DNA of 64,000 nt, taken from positions 1 through 64,000 of the forward strand of contig NZ_JYIW01000016.1 of assembly GCF_000956525.1 (NCBI RefSeq), given 5' to 3'. The stretch comes from Microbacterium oxydans (GTDB taxonomy: Bacteria; Actinomycetota; Actinomycetes; Actinomycetales; Microbacteriaceae). Of this stretch, positions 42,824 to 52,087 are shown one piece after another (position 1 is the stretch's first letter; each line of letters opens with the position of its first letter). The translations under genes were made by a program, and so were the position numbers. Under the pieces are notes generated by a model. That model made no database searches, had not been told where the DNA came from, and saw only the letters and a list, made by a program, of their open reading frames with translations.

Positions 42824-44338
42824 ATGGCACTCACCACCTCCCTCGACGGCTACGAGGTCTGGTTCCTCACCGGCAGCCAGCACCTGTACGGACCCGAGAC
42901 GCTCGCGCAGGTCGCGACGCAGTCGCAGGAGATCGCACGGCTGCTCGACGAGTCGTCCGAGGTGCCGGTCAAGATCGTCTGGAAGCCGGTGCTGACGGAT
43001 TCTGCCGCCATCAAGCGCACCGCGCTCGAGGCCAACGCCGACGACCGCGTGATCGGGCTCGTCGCCTGGATGCACACGTTCAGCCCCGCGAAGATGTGGA
43101 TCGCCGGTCTCGACGCGCTGCAGAAGCCGCTCGCCCACCTGCACACGCAGGCGAACGTCGAGCTGCCCTGGGCTGACATCGACTTCGACTTCATGAACCT
43201 GAACCAGGCCGCGCACGGCGACCGCGAGTTCGGCTACATCCAGACGCGCCTCGGCGTGCCGCGCAAGACGATCGTCGGGCACGCCTCCGACCCGCGTCTT
43301 CGGCGCGAGCTGGGCACCTGGCAGCGTGCGGCTGCAGGACTCGCGGCATCCCGCGACCTCAAGCTCGCGCGCTTCGGCGACAACATGCGCTTCGTCGCGG
43401 TGACCGAGGGTGACAAGACCGAGGCCGAGCTGCGCTTCGGCGTGCAGGTCAACACGTGGGGCGTGAACGAGCTGGCGGATGCCGTGGCCGCGGCATCCGC
43501 TGCCGACATCGATTCGCTCGTCGCCGAGTACGAGGAGCTGTACGAGGTCGCGCCCGAGCTCCGCCGCGGCGGTGAGCGGCACGAGTCGCTGCGCGACGGC
43601 GCGGCGATCGAGATCGGGCTGCGTTCCTTCCTGGAGGAGGGCGGCTTCGGTGCGTTCACCACCTCGTTCGAAGACCTCGGCGCGCTGAAGCAGCTGCCCG
43701 GCCTCGCGGTGCAGCGCCTGATGGCTGAGGGCTACGGCTTCGGTGCCGAGGGCGACTGGAAGACCGCGATCCTGGTGCGTATCGCGAACGTCATGGGCTC
43801 GGGGCTCCCCGGCGGTGCGAGCCTCATGGAGGACTACACCTACGACATGACGCCGGGCGACGAGCTGATCCTCGGCGCGCACATGCTCGAGGTGTCGCCG
43901 TCGCTCACGACCGCGAAGCCCACGCTCGAGATCCACCCGCTCGGCATCGGGGGCAAGGACGACCCGGTGCGCCTCGTGTTCACGGCCGACCCCGGCCCCG
44001 CGATCGTCGTCGCCCTCAGCGACATGCGCGACCGGTTCCGTCTGACCGCGAACGTGGTCGAGAACGTGCCGCCGCGGGCCTCGCTGCCGAAGCTGCCGGT
44101 CGGTCGCGCAGTCTGGAAGCCGCAGCCCGACTTCACCACGAGTGCTGCGTCCTGGCTCACCGCCGGCGCTGCGCACCACACGGTCATGTCGACTGCGGTG
44201 GGCCTCGACGCGTTCCGTGACTTCGCCGACATGGCCGAGATCGAGCTGCTCGTGATCGACGACAGCACCACGCTGCCGGAGTTCCAGCAGCAGGTCCGCT
44301 GGAACCAGGCGTACTACCGCCTGGCGCAGGGCCTCTGA
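42824..44338 (+). CDS. araA: L-arabinose isomerase
   Basis: The 504-residue protein matches AraA throughout: [34 protein letters not shown] [55 protein letters not shown] (metal Glu), [10 protein letters not shown] (second Glu), [13 protein letters not shown] (His) and a C-terminal [10 protein letters not shown] (His). It converts L-arabinose to L-ribulose in the cytoplasm with Mn. AAAGG lies upstream of the ATG. It is the last gene of araD-araB-araA. Confidence 0.96.
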   Translation: MALTTSLDGYEVWFLTGSQHLYGPETLAQVATQSQEIARLLDESSEVPVKIVWKPVLTDSAAIKRTALEANADDRVIGLVAWMHTFSPAKMWIAGLDALQKPLAHLHTQANVELPWADIDFDFMNLNQAAHGDREFGYIQTRLGVPRKTIVGHASDPRLRRELGTWQRAAAGLAASRDLKLARFGDNMRFVAVTEGDKTEAELRFGVQVNTWGVNELADAVAAASAADIDSLVAEYEELYEVAPELRRGGERHESLRDGAAIEIGLRSFLEEGGFGAFTTSFEDLGALKQLPGLAVQRLMAEGYGFGAEGDWKTAILVRIANVMGSGLPGGASLMEDYTYDMTPGDELILGAHMLEVSPSLTTAKPTLEIHPLGIGGKDDPVRLVFTADPGPAIVVALSDMRDRFRLTANVVENVPPRASLPKLPVGRAVWKPQPDFTTSAASWLTAGAAHHTVMSTAVGLDAFRDFADMAEIELLVIDDSTTLPEFQQQVRWNQAYYRLAQGL

Positions 44339-44351
44339 TGCCTCGGTCCCT

Positions 44352-44456
44352 GAGCCCGCGCCCCCACCCTGGGTCCCTGAGCTTGTCGAAGGGCCCCCAC
44401 CCTGGGTCCCTGAGCCTGCGTTCCCACCCTGGGTCCCTGAGCCTGTCGAAGGGCCT
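44352..44456. repeat. family A repeat array, reverse orientation
   Basis: Four GGGTCCCTGAGCCTG/GCTTGTC units in reverse orientation, two complete (ending GTCGAAGGGCC) and two truncated to CTGAGCCTGCG. The last unit ends 3-4 bases before the aldose epimerase ATG, and its AAGGG sits at the correct distance to act as the ribosome site of that gene. Confidence 0.88.
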
Positions 44457-44459
44457 GTG

Positions 44460-45377
44460 ATGCTTCCCCGTTCCGGTCGCCAGCTTCGCCTCGCCGCCCA
44501 CGGCTACGAGGCGAACATCGCGAGCATCGGTGCGACGCTGCGGACGCTCACGATCGACGGCCGCGACCTCGTCGTGCCCTTCGGTGCGGATGAGGTGCGT
44601 CCGGGCTACCGCGGCGCGACGCTCGCGCCGTGGCCGAACCGCATCGTCGACGGCCGGTACCGTTTCGAGGGCGAGGAGCTTCAGCTGCCGCTGACCGAGC
44701 CCGAACGCAGCCACGCGCTGCATGGACTGCTCGCCTGGGCCGAGTTCGAAGACCGGCTCGTGCTCGACGACCGGGTCGTGCTGGCGGCGGTGATCCTGCC
44801 GCAGACCGGGTATCCGTTCCGCGTCGAGGTCGAGGTCGAATACCGGCTCGACACCGATGGTCTGCACCAGACGGTGACGGCGCACAACGTCGGGGCTGAT
44901 GCTGCGCCCTGGGGGACCGGGCCGCACCCGTACCTCGTGGCTGGACCCTCCGGGCGGGTGGACGACTGGACGCTCACCCTTCCGGCATCCGAGGTCCTCA
45001 CCGTCACCCCTGACCGGCTGAGCCCCGTCGCGGTCGAGCCCGTGACGGAGCATCCGGAGTGGGACTTCCGCACGCCGCGCCCGATCGCCGACGTCTTCAT
45101 CGATCACGCCTTCACCGAGCTGAGCCGTGCAGACGGGGTCGCCGAGGTGCGCCTGACTGCCGCCGACGGTCAGGGTGTCGGCATGGCGTGGGACGAGCGC
45201 TGCCCGTGGGTGCAGGTGCACACGGCCGACACCCCGGCACGTCAGGAGACGCACCGCATCGGCCTCGCGGTCGAGCCCATGACGTGCCCGCCCGACGCCT
45301 TCAACTCCGGTGTCGACCTCGTGACGCTCGCTCCCGGTGCGACGCACGCGGCATCCTGGCGGATCTTCGGCATCTGA
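44460..45377 (+). CDS. aldose 1-epimerase family protein
   Basis: The 305-residue galactose mutarotase-like protein has LRTLTIDGRDLVVPF, PWPNRIVDGRYRFEGEELQLPLTEPERSHALHGLLAW (catalytic HALHG), GTGPHPYLVAG (second His) and AVEPMTCPPDAFNSG with the catalytic Glu. It interconverts alpha and beta anomers of aldoses. ATG 44460 is preferred over GTG 44457; the only Shine-Dalgarno-like sequence is AAGGG supplied by a family A repeat 6 bases upstream. It follows araA, so it probably serves L-arabinose or D-xylose. Confidence 0.92.
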   Translation: MLPRSGRQLRLAAHGYEANIASIGATLRTLTIDGRDLVVPFGADEVRPGYRGATLAPWPNRIVDGRYRFEGEELQLPLTEPERSHALHGLLAWAEFEDRLVLDDRVVLAAVILPQTGYPFRVEVEVEYRLDTDGLHQTVTAHNVGADAAPWGTGPHPYLVAGPSGRVDDWTLTLPASEVLTVTPDRLSPVAVEPVTEHPEWDFRTPRPIADVFIDHAFTELSRADGVAEVRLTAADGQGVGMAWDERCPWVQVHTADTPARQETHRIGLAVEPMTCPPDAFNSGVDLVTLAPGATHAASWRIFGI

Positions 45378-45388
45378 CGGCACTGCCG

Positions 45389-45496
45389 CTGTTCCGGTCG
45401 CGATTGCTGCCGCTCCTCGGATGTCGAGGCGGCAGCAATCGCGACCGGAACAGGGGAGTCGGATGCCGAGGCGGCAGCAACTGCGACCGGAACCGC
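45389..45496. repeat. family B palindromic repeat, copy 5
   Basis: Forward arm CCGGTCGCGATTGCTGCCGC with perfect reverse partner GGCGGCAGCAATCGCGACCG, then a second reverse arm GGCGGCAGCAACTGCGACCG. The G/A change CGCGATTG is matched by a compensating change in the first reverse arm, so the two arms keep pairing. It lies between convergent genes. Confidence 0.9.
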
Positions 45497-45516
45497 GGCG
45501 GCGGCCCGCGCCCTGC

Positions 45517-46821
45517 CTAGACCAGCCCGGCGGCCTGTCGCGCAGCGCCGAGCGCGACGTATTCGCCCGCAGCCGGAACCTCGACCGGGATGCCGAGCAC
45601 CAGCGGTGCGATCTCCCGCACGGCAGCCGACTGCGCGCCGCCGCCGATCAGCAGGGCCCGCCGCAGCGGCACCCCTGCCGCACGCAGCGCATCGAGCCCG
45701 GCGCCGAGTCCTGACAGCATCCCCTCGACCGCGGCCCGTGCCAGGTTCTCGCGCGTGGTCGAGGCGAGCGTCATGCCGCTGAGCGTCGCGGTCGCATCCG
45801 GCAGGTTCGGAGTGCGCTCTCCCTCGAAGTACGGCACCAGCGTCAGGCCGTGCGATCCGGCAGGTGCCGCGAGTGCGAGTCGGCTGAGCTCCTCGTGATC
45901 CACGCCGAGCAGTGTCGCCGTGACGTCGAGCACCCGCGCCGCGTTCAGCGTGCACACGAGCGGGAGGAAGTGGCCGTCGGCAGACGCGAAGCCGGCGATG
46001 ATGCCGGACGGATCCGCCGACGGCTCCTGGCTCACCGCGAAGACCGTGCCGCTCGTGCCGATCGACACGACGACGTCACCGGGATCCGCGCCGAGGCCGA
46101 GCGCGGCAGCGGCGTTGTCGCCGGCACCGGGAGCGACCGCGCGTCCGGCCGCATCCTGCACCGACTCCTCGGCGCCGAGCACGCGCGGCAGCACCGCATC
46201 GTGCCCGAGTGCGGCGACCAGCAGCTCCCGGTCGTATTCCCCGGTCGCGGCGCTCCAGTATCCGGTGCCGGATGCATCGGATCGGTCGGTCACGAGTTCC
46301 TCGAGCACCGGGCCGAGCGGCGCAGCATCCGCCCCTGCAGGCCCGTACCCCCGCAGTCGCCAGGTCAGCCAGTCGTGGGGGAGCGCGACCGCCGCGACCC
46401 GCTCTGCGTGCTCGGGTTCGTGGTCGCGCAACCAGCGCAGCTTCGAGATCGTGAACGATGCCACCGGCACCACACCGGTGCGGTCGGCCAGTTCCTGCGC
46501 GCCGAACTCCGCGACCAGGTCGGCCGCGGCATCCGCCGACCTGGTGTCGTTCCAGAGCAGTGCGTCACGGATGACGGTGCCCGACGCATCGAGCGCCACC
46601 ATGCCGTGCTGCTGTCCGCCGATGGCCCACGCGCCGATGCCGTCGAGTCCGCCCGCCCCGGCGATCGCCGCGTTCAGCGCGGTCCACCACGCGTTCGGGT
46701 CGACGGAGGTGCCGTCGGGGTGTGCGGCACGACCGCTGCGCACCACTGCAGCCGTCTCGGCGTCGACCACGACGACCTTGCACGATTGCGTCGAGGAGTC
46801 GACGCCGAGGACGAGTGCCAT
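45517..46821 (-). CDS. xylB: xylulokinase
   Basis: A 434-residue FGGY kinase: phosphate loop [76 protein letters not shown] and the C-terminal [42 protein letters not shown]. It phosphorylates D-xylulose to xylulose-5-phosphate. It lies 7 bases after xylA on the same strand. At 434 residues it is shorter than E. coli XylB (484) but within the range of actinobacterial members. Confidence 0.94.
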   Translation of the reverse strand: MALVLGVDSSTQSCKVVVVDAETAAVVRSGRAAHPDGTSVDPNAWWTALNAAIAGAGGLDGIGAWAIGGQQHGMVALDASGTVIRDALLWNDTRSADAAADLVAEFGAQELADRTGVVPVASFTISKLRWLRDHEPEHAERVAAVALPHDWLTWRLRGYGPAGADAAPLGPVLEELVTDRSDASGTGYWSAATGEYDRELLVAALGHDAVLPRVLGAEESVQDAAGRAVAPGAGDNAAAALGLGADPGDVVVSIGTSGTVFAVSQEPSADPSGIIAGFASADGHFLPLVCTLNAARVLDVTATLLGVDHEELSRLALAAPAGSHGLTLVPYFEGERTPNLPDATATLSGMTLASTTRENLARAAVEGMLSGLGAGLDALRAAGVPLRRALLIGGGAQSAAVREIAPLVLGIPVEVPAAGEYVALGAARQAAGLV

Positions 46822-46828
46822 CAGCGGA

Positions 46829-48037
46829 TCACCGGGCGCCGAGCAGGTGCTCGGTCGCGAGCTGCTGCAGACGCACGAAGCCGAAGCCCTTGCCGCCGAG
46901 GTACGCGTCGGTGTCGAAGTCCTCGTAGGCAGTGCGGTCGGCGAGCAGGTCGTCGTAGGACTCGCCCTCGTTCAGGGTGGGGGTCGTGAGCTCGGCGACC
47001 TTCGCGGCGGCCAGCGCCTCCTGCACCTCCGGATCGGCGCGGAAGGCGGCAGCGCGCTCCTTCAGCAGCAGATAGGTGCGCATGTTGGCGGCGGCCGAGT
47101 CCCAGACCCCGGTCTCGTCCTCGGTGCGCGAGGGCTTGTAGTCGAAGTGGCGGGGGCCGTCGTAGGCCGGCACCGGCTGGGTCCCTGAGCCTGTCGACGG
47201 GCCGCCGTTCTCGAGCAGGTCGACGAGTGAGAACGCGTTGTGCAGGTCGCCGTGCCCGAACACGAGGTCCTGGTCGTACTTGATGCCGCGCTGCCCGTTG
47301 AGGTCGATGTGGAACAGCTTGCCGTGGAAGAGCGCCTGCGCGATACCGGCGGTGAAGTTGAGTCCGGCCATCTGCTCGTGCCCGACCTCCGGGTTCACGC
47401 CGACCAGCTCAGGCCGCTCGAGGGAGTCGATGAACGCGATCGCGTGGCCGAGCGTCGGCAGCAGGATGTCGCCGCGGGGCTCGTTCGGCTTCGGCTCGAT
47501 CGCGAAGCGGATGTCGTAGCCCTTGTCGGTCACGTAGTCGCCGAGCAGGTTCACGGCCTCGCGGTAGCGCTCGAGTGCGGCGCGGACGTCTTTCGCGGAG
47601 TCGTACTCCGCACCCTCGCGGCCGCCCCACATCACGAACGTCTTGGCGCCGAGTTCGGCGGCGAGGTCGAGGTTGCGCAGCACCTTGCGCAGCGCGAAGC
47701 GACGAACCTGACGGTCGTTCGAGGTGAAGCCGCCGTCCTTGAAGACCGGGGCGCTGAAGAGGTTGGTGGTGACCATCGGCACGACGAGGCCGGTGTCGGC
47801 GAGCGCGCCCTTCAGGCGGTCGATCTGGGTCTGCCGCTCGGCATCCGTCGAACCGAAGGCGAACAGGTCGTCGTCGTGGAAGGTGAGTCCGTAGGCGCCG
47901 AGCTCGGAGAGCTTCTCGACCGCGTGCACGACGTCGAGTGCGGGTCGCGTGGGTCCGCCGAAGGGATCGGTGCCGTTGTAGCCGATCGTCCAGAGTCCGA
48001 ACGAGAACTTGTCGGCGCGGGTCGGGGTGAGGCTCAT
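46829..48037 (-). CDS. xylA: xylose isomerase with a repeat-derived insertion
   Basis: The 402-residue protein is an actinobacterial-type xylose isomerase: His54 and Asp57 (FHDDDL), Glu181, Glu217, His220, Asp245, Asp255 and Asp257 lie at the same numbers I recall for the Streptomyces enzymes, which supports ATG 48037 (AAGGAG upstream). The last metal Asp (HFDYKP) is at 299 rather than 287. The shift comes from residues 279-294, [16 protein letters not shown], where a family A repeat unit (47179-47203) is read in frame in the loop after LVDLLENG. About 6 extra residues remain relative to the longer Arthrobacter-type loop. All metal ligands are intact, so the enzyme is probably active. It is divergent from the ROK regulator. 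Confidence 0.96.
   Translation of the reverse strand: MSLTPTRADKFSFGLWTIGYNGTDPFGGPTRPALDVVHAVEKLSELGAYGLTFHDDDLFAFGSTDAERQTQIDRLKGALADTGLVVPMVTTNLFSAPVFKDGGFTSNDRQVRRFALRKVLRNLDLAAELGAKTFVMWGGREGAEYDSAKDVRAALERYREAVNLLGDYVTDKGYDIRFAIEPKPNEPRGDILLPTLGHAIAFIDSLERPELVGVNPEVGHEQMAGLNFTAGIAQALFHGKLFHIDLNGQRGIKYDQDLVFGHGDLHNAFSLVDLLENGGPSTGSGTQPVPAYDGPRHFDYKPSRTEDETGVWDSAAANMRTYLLLKERAAAFRADPEVQEALAAAKVAELTTPTLNEGESYDDLLADRTAYEDFDTDAYLGGKGFGFVRLQQLATEHLLGAR
47179..47203 (-). repeat. family A repeat unit inside xylA
   Basis: A 25-base match to the family A unit in reverse orientation, with one change (GTCGACGGG for GTCGAAGGG). It encodes the GPSTGSGTQ stretch of XylA. The length change keeps the reading frame. 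Intergenic copies and the cytochrome-b-like gene carry the same unit. Confidence 0.88.
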
Positions 48038-48078
48038 GATGCTCCTTCGCATGGGGGCGCGGCGGCGACCGCTCTCAA

Positions 48079-48094
48079 TTGTTGTGAGCAACAA
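48079..48094. promoter_or_regulatory. TTGTTG-N4-CAACAA operator between xylA and its ROK regulator
   Basis: TTGTTGTGAGCAACAA is a 6-base perfect inverted repeat with a 4-base centre (TGAG), followed by CATATA. It lies 42 bases before the xylA start and 66 before the regulator. The TTGTT...AACAA form is the usual XylR operator type in Gram-positive bacteria. Confidence 0.85.
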
Positions 48095-48159
48095 CATATA
48101 GGCTGAGGGCCGGGATGTCCAGCCTCCTAGACTGGGACGCCGGACGAGAAGGAGGGCAC

Positions 48160-49323
48160 GTGGCGACGGATGCTTCGACGGAGCCCAGCGGAATCGCTGC
48201 CGTGAAGGATGCCGGCGACGGCGTCCGCGCACGCAACCTCGCCCGCCTACTGCGGCGGGTGCACCTCGAAGGCCCGCGATCGCGCGCCCAGCTCACCGCG
48301 GCGACCGGGCTGAACCGCTCGACCGTGGCAGATCTCGTCGCCGAACTCGTCGCGGACGGGTGGGTCGTCGAGCGCGACCCCGACCCCGCCGGACGCGTCG
48401 GTCGGCCGTCTCCCGTGGTCGAGGCGGCCCCGCAGACGGTCGTGATCGCCGTGAACCCGGAGGTCGACGCCGTCGAGATCGCCGCGATCGACCTCGCCCG
48501 CGGCATCTCGGCGCGTGAACGGATCGAGATCGAGCTGCCGTCGGCCGAGGCCGTCACCGCGCTGGTCGCCGAGGTGATCGCGCGCTGGTCGCACGGTGAG
48601 CTGCGCGGGTCGCGTGTGGTCGGCATCGGCGTCGCGGTTCCCGGTCTGGTGCGTCAGGCCGACGGTCTCGTCCGCAATGCCCCGCACCTCGGCTGGGTGG
48701 ATGCCCCGGTGCGCGCCTCGATCGCCGCGGCGACGGGACTCCCGGTCGCCGTGGGCAACGACGCGAGTCTCGGCGCGCTGGCCGAGCACCTGTTCGGCGC
48801 CGCACGAGGAGCCGATGACGTCGTCTACCTCAACGGCGGCCCCTCCGGCATCGGCGGCGGGATCATCGTGCACGGCATCGCGGTCGGCGGCGTCGGCGGC
48901 TACGCGGGCGAGTTCGGACAGAACCGGGTGCGGACCGACGACGCGGCGACCCTCGAGGACGAGGTCAGCAGGGCCCGCCTCCTCGACGTGCTCGGGCTGA
49001 CCGGCGCGGATGACGCGGGGCTCGCTGCAGCCATCGCCGCCTCCACGGACGAGGCTGTCGGTGCGGAGTGCCGGCGCCAGCGCGGCATCCTCGCGCAGGC
49101 GCTCGCGGATGCCGTGAACATCCTCGATCCGGCGGTCGTCGTGCTCGGCGGATTCCTGGCGCTGCTCGTCGAGCTCGATCCCGATGGCTTCGCCGAACAG
49201 GTCAGCGCAGCCGCGATGGCGGAGAACGCCGAGGAGCTGCGCATCCTGCCGGCATCCCTCGCGGCCGACCGGCTGCTGCTCGGCGCTGCCGAGCTGGCCT
49301 TCACCGCGGTCGGCGTGATCTGA
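48160..49323 (+). CDS. xylR: ROK-family transcriptional regulator (XylR type)
   Basis: A 387-residue ROK regulator: N-terminal winged helix ([46 protein letters not shown]), then an actin-like ROK domain with [64 protein letters not shown] and [31 protein letters not shown] 48160 is chosen because AAGGAGG lies 6 bases before it; the ATG at 48115 lacks such a site. It is divergent from xylA over the operator at 48079 and is the presumed xylose-responsive repressor. The usual ROK zinc-binding CxCGxxGC is reduced to a single Cys. Confidence 0.9.
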   Translation: MATDASTEPSGIAAVKDAGDGVRARNLARLLRRVHLEGPRSRAQLTAATGLNRSTVADLVAELVADGWVVERDPDPAGRVGRPSPVVEAAPQTVVIAVNPEVDAVEIAAIDLARGISARERIEIELPSAEAVTALVAEVIARWSHGELRGSRVVGIGVAVPGLVRQADGLVRNAPHLGWVDAPVRASIAAATGLPVAVGNDASLGALAEHLFGAARGADDVVYLNGGPSGIGGGIIVHGIAVGGVGGYAGEFGQNRVRTDDAATLEDEVSRARLLDVLGLTGADDAGLAAAIAASTDEAVGAECRRQRGILAQALADAVNILDPAVVVLGGFLALLVELDPDGFAEQVSAAAMAENAEELRILPASLAADRLLLGAAELAFTAVGVI

Positions 49324-49332
49324 GCGGAAGGC

Positions 49333-49917
49333 TCAGCGCGCGAGCCAGGTGCGCAGGGAGCGCGTGACGAAGGGGAGCACCCAGTACGTCATGATCGGCG
49401 TCAGCACGAGGGTCGTCGCCAGCACGCGCAGCCAGAACGGCAGCGAATCCCACCCGGGGACCGGGCTCATCGCGGCGGTGAACGCGAGGTTCACCGGGAA
49501 GAAGCCGAGCCAGATCGTGACGGCCTGCTTCCACCGGGGCGGTGCGCTGCCGACCGAGACGGAGTCGGTGCCGTCGCCGGTCGGCACCGTGATCGTGCCG
49601 GTGGCCGGATCGTCGAACCATCCCTCGATCCCGCTGCGTCGTCGCGAGCGCTCGCTCAGCACGAGTCCCTGACCCGTCTCCAACCAGGATGCGCGTTCCG
49701 CCGAGTCCTCCCAGGCGACCAGGGTCTCCTCGTCGGCGAAGCGGTACAGCATGTGCCAGACGTGCGAGTCTGCGCCGGCGCGCACCCACCCGGAGCCGAG
49801 GAATCCCGGGTACTGGTTGGCCTTGTTCACGCCGCGCTGCACCCAGGCGGTCGCCTCGTTGATGCGGTCGGGATCGACCTCGCGGCGGATGGAGACGGTG
49901 ATGGAATCGCTGGACAT
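49333..49917 (-). CDS. ABM-domain membrane protein
   Basis: A 194-residue protein: the N-terminal half (ITVSIRREVDPDRINEATAWVQRGVNKANQYPGFLGSGWVRAGADSHVWHMLYRFADEETLVAWEDSAER) is an ABM-type ferredoxin-like domain, and the C-terminal half carries two transmembrane helices (AVTIWLGFFPVNLAFTAAM and FWLRVLATTLVLTPIMTYWVLPFV). ATG 49917 has GAGGAC upstream. This architecture is known from uncharacterised proteins; the function is unknown. It converges on the ROK gene (9-base gap) and is divergent from the response regulator. Confidence 0.85.
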   Translation of the reverse strand: MSSDSITVSIRREVDPDRINEATAWVQRGVNKANQYPGFLGSGWVRAGADSHVWHMLYRFADEETLVAWEDSAERASWLETGQGLVLSERSRRRSGIEGWFDDPATGTITVPTGDGTDSVSVGSAPPRWKQAVTIWLGFFPVNLAFTAAMSPVPGWDSLPFWLRVLATTLVLTPIMTYWVLPFVTRSLRTWLAR

Positions 49918-50090
49918 GGCGGGTCCTCGGGTGACGGGGCGGCCGGATCGCGGACACGCCGAACGGGGGCTGCGCCAGGGTCGCGGCGCGACATCGATTC
50001 TATTCGGCGTGACCGACACGAGTGCAGAATCGGCGTCACGAACTCGCCGCTTCGAAGTCATGCTCTGGGGTGCCTCTTCGTGCGTCCCGT

Positions 50091-50129
50091 GGACCGGGGC
50101 GAGCCCACCATGTCAGCTCGCCCCGGTCC
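50091..50129 (+). promoter_or_regulatory. 14-base-pair inverted repeat in the leader of the response regulator gene
   Basis: GGACCGGGGCGAGC (50091-50104) and its perfect complement (50116-50129) enclose an 11-base loop holding CCACCATG. It ends 23 bases before the regulator's ATG. It could be an attenuator or terminator-like hairpin. No T-run follows it. Confidence 0.75.
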
Positions 50130-50152
50130 GTCACCGGGGGAACGGGGAACGA

Positions 50153-50788
50153 ATGGTCGTGCGGGTCGGAGTCATCGATGATCATCGAGCGATGCTGGTG
50201 GGGGTGACGGCGATCATCCAGAGCCATCCGGGATTCCAGGTGGTCGCCGCAGGGCGGTCCGTCGCCGAACTGCTCGCCGCCAAGGTGCGGACGGATGTGA
50301 TCCTCCTCGATCTGACGCTCTCCGACGGCTCGACGCCGGCTCGCAATGTCGCAGCGCTGGTCGGCGCCGGTGCGCGCGTGCTCGTGCACGCGTCGCTGGA
50401 GCCGCTCGCCGTGATCCGGGCGGCAGCCAGAGCCGGCGCGGTCGGCATGGTCGACAAGGCCGACGAGGTGCCGCGCCTGATGGTCGCGCTGCGGGCCGCT
50501 GTCCGCGGTGAACTCCCGCGGGGGGACTGGACCGCGTCGATCGCGCGAGTCCCCTCGACACCCGCCCGCATCGCACTGTCGGCGCGGGAGTCCGAGGTGT
50601 TCAGCCGCTACGCGGCCGGTGCGACGGCCGACAACGTGGCGCAGGCGCTCTTCATCACGCGTGAGACCGTGCTCGATCACGTCCGCCGTGTGCGCAGCAA
50701 GTATGCCGCCGCCGGTCGACCCGCGGTGACCAAGGTCGACCTCTACCGCCGCGCAGTGGAAGACGGGTACATTCAGCCCCACCCATGA
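50153..50788 (+). CDS. orphan LuxR/NarL-type response regulator
   Basis: A 211-residue two-domain response regulator. The receiver has the acidic pair Asp9-Asp10, the phospho-acceptor Asp53 in VILLDLTLSDG and the switch Lys in VDKADE near residue 101. The C-terminal LuxR HTH is LSARESEVFSRYAAGATADNVAQALFITRETVLDHVRRVRSKYAAAG. ATG 50153 is chosen because the receiver then begins at residue 5, and the longer upstream frame overlaps the divergent gene. No histidine kinase is nearby, so the partner is unknown. A strong hairpin lies in its leader; the thiolase follows in the same direction after 35 bases. Confidence 0.88.
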   Translation: MVVRVGVIDDHRAMLVGVTAIIQSHPGFQVVAAGRSVAELLAAKVRTDVILLDLTLSDGSTPARNVAALVGAGARVLVHASLEPLAVIRAAARAGAVGMVDKADEVPRLMVALRAAVRGELPRGDWTASIARVPSTPARIALSARESEVFSRYAAGATADNVAQALFITRETVLDHVRRVRSKYAAAGRPAVTKVDLYRRAVEDGYIQPHP

Positions 50789-50823
50789 GCCTTCCCGCCC
50801 CTGCGCTGGCGCACAATGGTGGC

Positions 50824-52008
50824 ATGAGCACACGCACTGCAGCGGTTCTGGTCGATGTCGTCCGCACGCCCGTCGGGCGCGGCAAGCCGGGGGGAGCGCT
50901 GTCGGAGGTGCATCCGGTCGACCTCGCCGCCGGCACGCTCGCGGCCCTGCTCGCACGCACCGGACTGGAGTCCAGGCAGATCGACGACGTGCTGCTCGGC
51001 TGCGTGAGCCAGGTCGGTGAGCAGTCGACGAACATCGCGCGACAGGCCGTGCTCGCCGCCGGCTTCGACGAGACCGTGCCGGCGGCATCCATCGACCGGC
51101 AGTGCGGCTCGAGCCAGCAGGCCGTGCACATCGCTGCCCAGGGCATCATGGCCGGCGCCTACGACGTGGTGATCGCCGGCGGGGTCGAGTCGATGAGCCG
51201 GGTGCCGCTCGGTTCGTCGGGCGTCGGCGGGTCGCCGATGTCGCCCCGCCTGCGCGCCAGGTACCCCGATGGGCTGGTGAATCAGGGGGTCTCCGCCGAA
51301 CTCATCGCCGCGCGGTGGGGGCTGACCCGCGAGCAGCTCGACGCCTACGCCGCCGAGTCGCACCGTCGCGCGAGCGATGCCTGGGAGTCGGGGTTCTTCG
51401 ACCGCACCGTGATCGCCGTCGATGAGGCGCCGGATGCGGGTGCCGACGAGACCGTGCGCGCCGGAACGACGGCCGAGCGACTCGCCGGACTGCCGTCGGC
51501 GTTCCGCACCGAGGAGCTCGCTGCCCGGTTCCCCGAACTCGACTGGCGGATCACTGCCGGCAACTCCTCGCCGCTCACCGACGGAGCATCCGCCGCACTG
51601 CTGATGAGCGCCGAGCGTGCTGCGCAGCTCGGCCTGACGCCGCGCGCCCGCTTCCATTCCTTCGCGGTGGTCGGCGACGACCCGCTCATGATGCTGACGG
51701 GGCCGATCCCGGCGACGAAGCGCATCCTGGAGCGCGCCGGCCTCTCGATCGACGACCTCGACGCCTACGAGGTGAATGAGGCATTCGCATCGGTGCCACT
51801 GGCGTGGGCGGCAGAGCTCGGAGCGGATGCCGCGAAGCTCAACCCTCGCGGGGGCGCGATCGCCCTCGGGCACGCGCTCGGCTCGTCAGGCACCCGCCTG
51901 CTCGGCACGCTCGTCGATCACCTGGAGGCGACCGGCGGACGCCTCGGCCTGCAGGTGATGTGCGAGGGTGGCGGCATGGCGAACGCCACGATCATCGAAC
52001 GACTCTGA
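50824..52008 (+). CDS. acetyl-CoA C-acetyltransferase (thiolase)
   Basis: A 394-residue thiolase: acylated Cys94 in DRQCGSSQQAVHIAAQ, VIAGGVESMSRVPLGS, the His motif GGAIALGHALGSSGTRLLGTL and the C-terminal MCEGGGMANATI with the second catalytic Cys. It condenses or cleaves acyl-CoA/acetyl-CoA. ATG 50824 is preferred over the in-frame 50785, which has no ribosome site and overlaps the upstream gene's 3' end. It ends in a strong terminator, 324 bases ahead of mmsA, so it may be a separate unit from the valine genes. Confidence 0.93.
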   Translation: MSTRTAAVLVDVVRTPVGRGKPGGALSEVHPVDLAAGTLAALLARTGLESRQIDDVLLGCVSQVGEQSTNIARQAVLAAGFDETVPAASIDRQCGSSQQAVHIAAQGIMAGAYDVVIAGGVESMSRVPLGSSGVGGSPMSPRLRARYPDGLVNQGVSAELIAARWGLTREQLDAYAAESHRRASDAWESGFFDRTVIAVDEAPDAGADETVRAGTTAERLAGLPSAFRTEELAARFPELDWRITAGNSSPLTDGASAALLMSAERAAQLGLTPRARFHSFAVVGDDPLMMLTGPIPATKRILERAGLSIDDLDAYEVNEAFASVPLAWAAELGADAAKLNPRGGAIALGHALGSSGTRLLGTLVDHLEATGGRLGLQVMCEGGGMANATIIERL

Positions 52009-52015
52009 GGCCCGT

Positions 52016-52054
52016 GCAGACGGAACCAGCGCAGACGGAACCAGCGCAGACGGA
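52016..52054. repeat. 15-base tandem repeat (GCAGACGGAACCAGC) after the thiolase gene
   Basis: Two complete copies and a third nine-base partial copy (GCAGACGGA) of a 15-base unit start 8 bases after the thiolase stop. It leads directly into the terminator hairpin at 52058. Short and local; no related copy was seen elsewhere. Confidence 0.8.
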
Positions 52055-52057
52055 GAA

Positions 52058-52087
52058 GACCCCCGCCGACCCGATTCGGCGGGGGTC
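52058..52087 (+). terminator. hairpin terminator after the thiolase gene
   Basis: A perfect 12-base stem, GACCCCCGCCGA with its complement at 52076-52087, closes a 6-base loop. It lies 49 bases after the thiolase stop, without a T-run. Confidence 0.88.

Noticed and set aside
41687..44179. 830-codon minus-strand frame opposite araB and araA
   Set aside because: Antisense shadow of well-recognised genes.
45377..45517. Attachment site or integrative element suggested by the long palindrome
   Set aside because: No tRNA gene, integrase or direct-repeat boundary is present; the palindrome belongs to dispersed family B.
49751..50152. Upstream extension of the response regulator
   Set aside because: It would overlap the divergent ABM gene and the leader hairpin; the receiver domain starts properly at 50153.
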